Of a DNA stretch of 64,000 nt, positions 61,641 to 64,000 are shown piece after piece; within the stretch, counting starts at the first letter, position 1, and each line of letters begins with the position of its first letter. Source of the DNA: Inia geoffrensis (taxonomy: Eukaryota; Chordata; Mammalia; Artiodactyla; Iniidae); NCBI GenBank assembly GCA_036417435.1, contig CM070909.1, forward strand, positions 8,340,597 through 8,404,596, written 5' to 3'. Both the position numbers and the translations under genes were made by a program. The notes under the pieces were generated by a model that was given only the letters and a program-made list of their open reading frames with translations, ran no database searches and was not told the DNA's origin.

Positions 61641-62404
61641 AGGAGACACCACATGTCCTATAATCTGCAGGCCAACAGACTGCCTGGAGGGCATCTTACC
61701 CAGTCCCTTGCCCTCAAGCCAGACAGCATGTAATCCATGTCAGGCGTGCATATCATTCAGGCTCAGACTCTCAGCAGCCCTGAAAGGGGAGTTTTTATCT
61801 GAAGGCAGCTCAGAAGGCCAACCAAAGACAAGTCTTCCAGACCAAGGCGGCCACAGCCCTGAAACCAAGACGGTGACGGAGGCCAAGTGACGCCCGCCCC
61901 ATCCTCAGGACACCAGAGTGGAACAGGAATGGGTATGGGAGGGGGAAGGGGGGTAGCCATGCCAGCCGGAGGGATAACTGCTGCTCTCAACGCTCCCCAA
62001 GCCCACATCACGTGACGCGGTGGCAGGTGGGGCACCCTCCTTCCTGCTCTGACAAGAGCTGTCAGGCTTTCCCAGCCCCTCAGGAGATGGATGACAGGCA
62101 CACAGATTCAGGTGCCCGTAACAGGACTGCGGGCGGGTGCAGGGACTCCGCAGAGACTTTTCTGAGCCTTTAATTAAAGTTCATAACGGCTGGTTCTCTG
62201 GCAGTCAGCCGGGTAATTCCCAGCCCCAGAAGCCAGGCAGCCAGTGAAGGCCTCTCCCCGGTGAAGCATGAGATGGGCCAGCACGGCTTTGCTTACTGAG
62301 TTGCCAGCATCCTCTCCTGTATCCTCGGCCTGGAGATAACGTGAGCGGACTATGGTTGATGAGGGGTCAAGACTGGAGGGCAGGGGAGGGATGGGACATT
62401 CACT

Positions 62405-62520
62405 CAGCAGAGACCACGGGCCAAGCCCTGAATTAAGTGCTTTATACACAGTATCTCATGTAATGCTCACACCAAACCTTACCAGGTGAGTTAAAAATTA
62501 GTGTTAGGATTAAGGCTGGA
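62405..62520 (-). repeat. MIR fragment, antisense
   Basis: CCAAGCCCTGAATTAAGTGC, TTTATACACAGTATCTCATG, TAATGCTCACACCAAACC. Confidence 0.75.
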
Positions 62521-62689
62521 TTCAGACGTGCAAAACGGTTCAAGGTGACTGGGTCTTTTCAGATTGTTTAAAAGTCTCTTTGGCTTAAATATTCACTCGA
62601 TTCAAGGTCCAAGCTCCCATCAGAACGGTCTCTTCCAGCACAATGAGTCTCCCCCACCAGCCCCTTTATAAGGCAGCACCTAGGCGAGG

Positions 62690-63080
62690 GGGACGTGCGT
62701 GCATCCTTACCATGGGGGCAGGGAGGCAGCTTCTGGGGGAGGCTGTCCCCTGGAACGTCCTGGGCTCGACCTTGGAGCCCCGCGCTGGTCTCTGCCGCTC
62801 AGAGCCGAGCTGGGCTGGGCGGGCCCCCAGGCCGGCAGGGCCCTACGGGGGCATCCAGCGGACACCTACGGCTCGAGCTGCCCCTTCCCGGTCCCAGCCC
62901 CTGCGTCTCGTCAGGTCTGCCGGTCCATGAGAACCTCTGGATCCTCCAGGCCCTATCTGCAGGCTGTGGGCTGTAGGGGGCGCTATTTCAGGCCCACGTA
63001 CCTGGACGCCTCCCTCCGCTGTTCCCAGTTAGCTGCCCCGGGCAGCAGCAGGATGCGCTGGCGTGAGGCTGGGCTCTGGG
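62690..63080. other. GC-rich, CpG-rich patch
   Basis: By eye this stretch is about two-thirds G+C and holds about 18 CpG in roughly 250 bases. No exon or promoter element could be assigned. Three overlapping frames here are likely chance frames caused by GC richness. Confidence 0.5.
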
Positions 63081-64000
63081 CTACTCTATAGGACCCGTTT
63101 CCTAAGGCTACGCCCTAAGGTGAGGTGAAAACACTGAGCGCTAAGATTCACCCCGAATATCTAAGTGTCTCCATTCCTCTCGCCTCTACCCCCACTCCTA
63201 ATCCGGAGCGTTTGACCCTGAGACACAAGGAGGGGCCAGAATAATGACCTCTTGACTCCTACCCTTCTGTGCGCTTGTTCTCTCCTTATAACAACCTCTC
63301 CTCGTTGGAAAAGCATATTTTCCCTTCCTGGATAACGGGACTTCCCCCGTGTCTTATCCCCTCCAGCCCCACTCCCACCCCATTCCTAGAGAGTACGTGC
63401 CTCCCCCTTACCTGCCCCGGGGCGGGGAGAGGGGGTGGCAGAAAGGCTGCTGGAAAAGAAACCCAAGAAGAGAATCTATATCGAAGGGATTTCCACGCTC
63501 TGGGGGCAGATATATTTGCTAAAGAATGGTGTCGATCAGTTTCTTTCCCCAGGACCCACCACCCCAGGACCTGCAGCACGTGGTCCTTCTCTGCAGTGAG
63601 TACAGACGTGCCAGTGAGAAAGGATCCCCGTGCCGCAGTCACAGGATGGCAGGTTCCCCAGGACTCTCCCTCAACCTGCCTCCCAAAGTCTGCCTTCTCA
63701 TCATCGGCCTGACAATCCAGGGCCCGAACCCAGCCCTGTGTGTGTGGTTGGGAAAAAAAGCTGGATTGTCACCCCTCTGCCACAGCCGACAGCAGGAACC
63801 AGGCTGCGTCTGCGTCTGCGGGGCTCAAGCCAGCAGACGCAGCCACCGGCTCCTCTGATCAACCATCGGAGGCCAGGAGACTCTGAGTTCTTAGCCGTCC
63901 CAGGGAGGCCAAGAGAAGGCCCCCTTCTGGCAAGAAAATTTTGCTAATATGGGGCAAATTCAGAAAGCACAGTGAAAAGGGGCTGGGCTCAGGCTGGCAG

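Larger units (their letters stand above)
56416..64000 (-). other. ANO2: ANO2 intron, partial (upstream of the helix-1 exon)
   Basis: No coding exon recognised. It holds an L1 3' tail (56880-57020), a CHR SINE (57389), old L1 ORF2 pieces (57640-58790), MIRs (59160, 60400, 62405), an L1 3' region (60595-61640) and a GC-rich, CpG-rich patch near 62690-63080. In 58800-59150, 59370-60220, 61640-62400 and 63080-64000 I see nothing I can name beyond simple runs. The preceding ANO2 exon, which should encode the cytosolic segment before KYFGEK, must lie above 64000 or be too divergent to see. Confidence 0.8.

Noticed and set aside
1..64000. CRISPR arrays, operons, prophages
   Set aside because: The window is vertebrate nuclear DNA with introns and SINEs. 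The periodic repeats present are microsatellites or interspersed elements.

Overview
The window is mammalian genomic DNA, almost certainly from a cetacean. Twelve copies of a tRNA-derived SINE of the CHR-2 type are present. Each starts with GGGCTTCCCTGGTGGCGCAG (or a close variant) and ends near a conserved AGGCCCGCGTACCGC plus an A-rich tail. Two copies of a shorter CHR-1-like relative are also present. This family is known from whales, hippos and ruminants, and the CHR-2 form dominates in cetaceans. The sequence alone does not tell me which whale or dolphin it is.

The only gene I can support is an internal piece of ANO2 (anoctamin-2, TMEM16B), a calcium-activated chloride channel, on the minus strand. 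Reading from high to low coordinates, five coding exons join in one open frame with canonical AG/GT borders. They are 56281-56415 (first transmembrane helix), 49608-49768 (cysteine-rich extracellular loop and start of the second helix), 41834-41916 (end of the second helix and a cytosolic acidic run), a 12-nt microexon at 35823-35834 (Glu-Arg-Ala-Gln), and 35497-35601 (rest of the first intracellular loop). The microexon is the most interesting item. It matches in position and phase the four-residue alternative segment (EAVK) known in the paralogue ANO1, which alters calcium and voltage gating. The upstream ANO2 exons lie above 64000 and the downstream ones below 1. No exon was recognised in the lower 35 kb, which is therefore read as one long intron.

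The introns are built mainly of repeats. From low to high: L2, MIR and CHR SINEs at 1-5 kb; an AT-rich block of old L1 pieces at 5.2-8.9 kb; SINE and L2 clusters at 9-14 kb; an MLT1-like LTR with a long C tract at 16 kb; a 5'-truncated L1 with target duplications at 22.3-23.3 kb; a long L1 carrying a CHR SINE at 30.6-33 kb; a fairly young antisense L1 with an ORF2 reverse-transcriptase reading frame at 44.7-47.6 kb; and further L1 and MIR pieces at 50-62 kb. No CRISPR array, structural RNA gene, promoter or second protein-coding gene could be supported.

Together the five exons encode a contiguous segment of about 165 residues: helix 1, the extracellular loop, helix 2 and the regulatory first intracellular loop. 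The surrounding introns show how retroelements have enlarged this locus without disturbing the exon borders.
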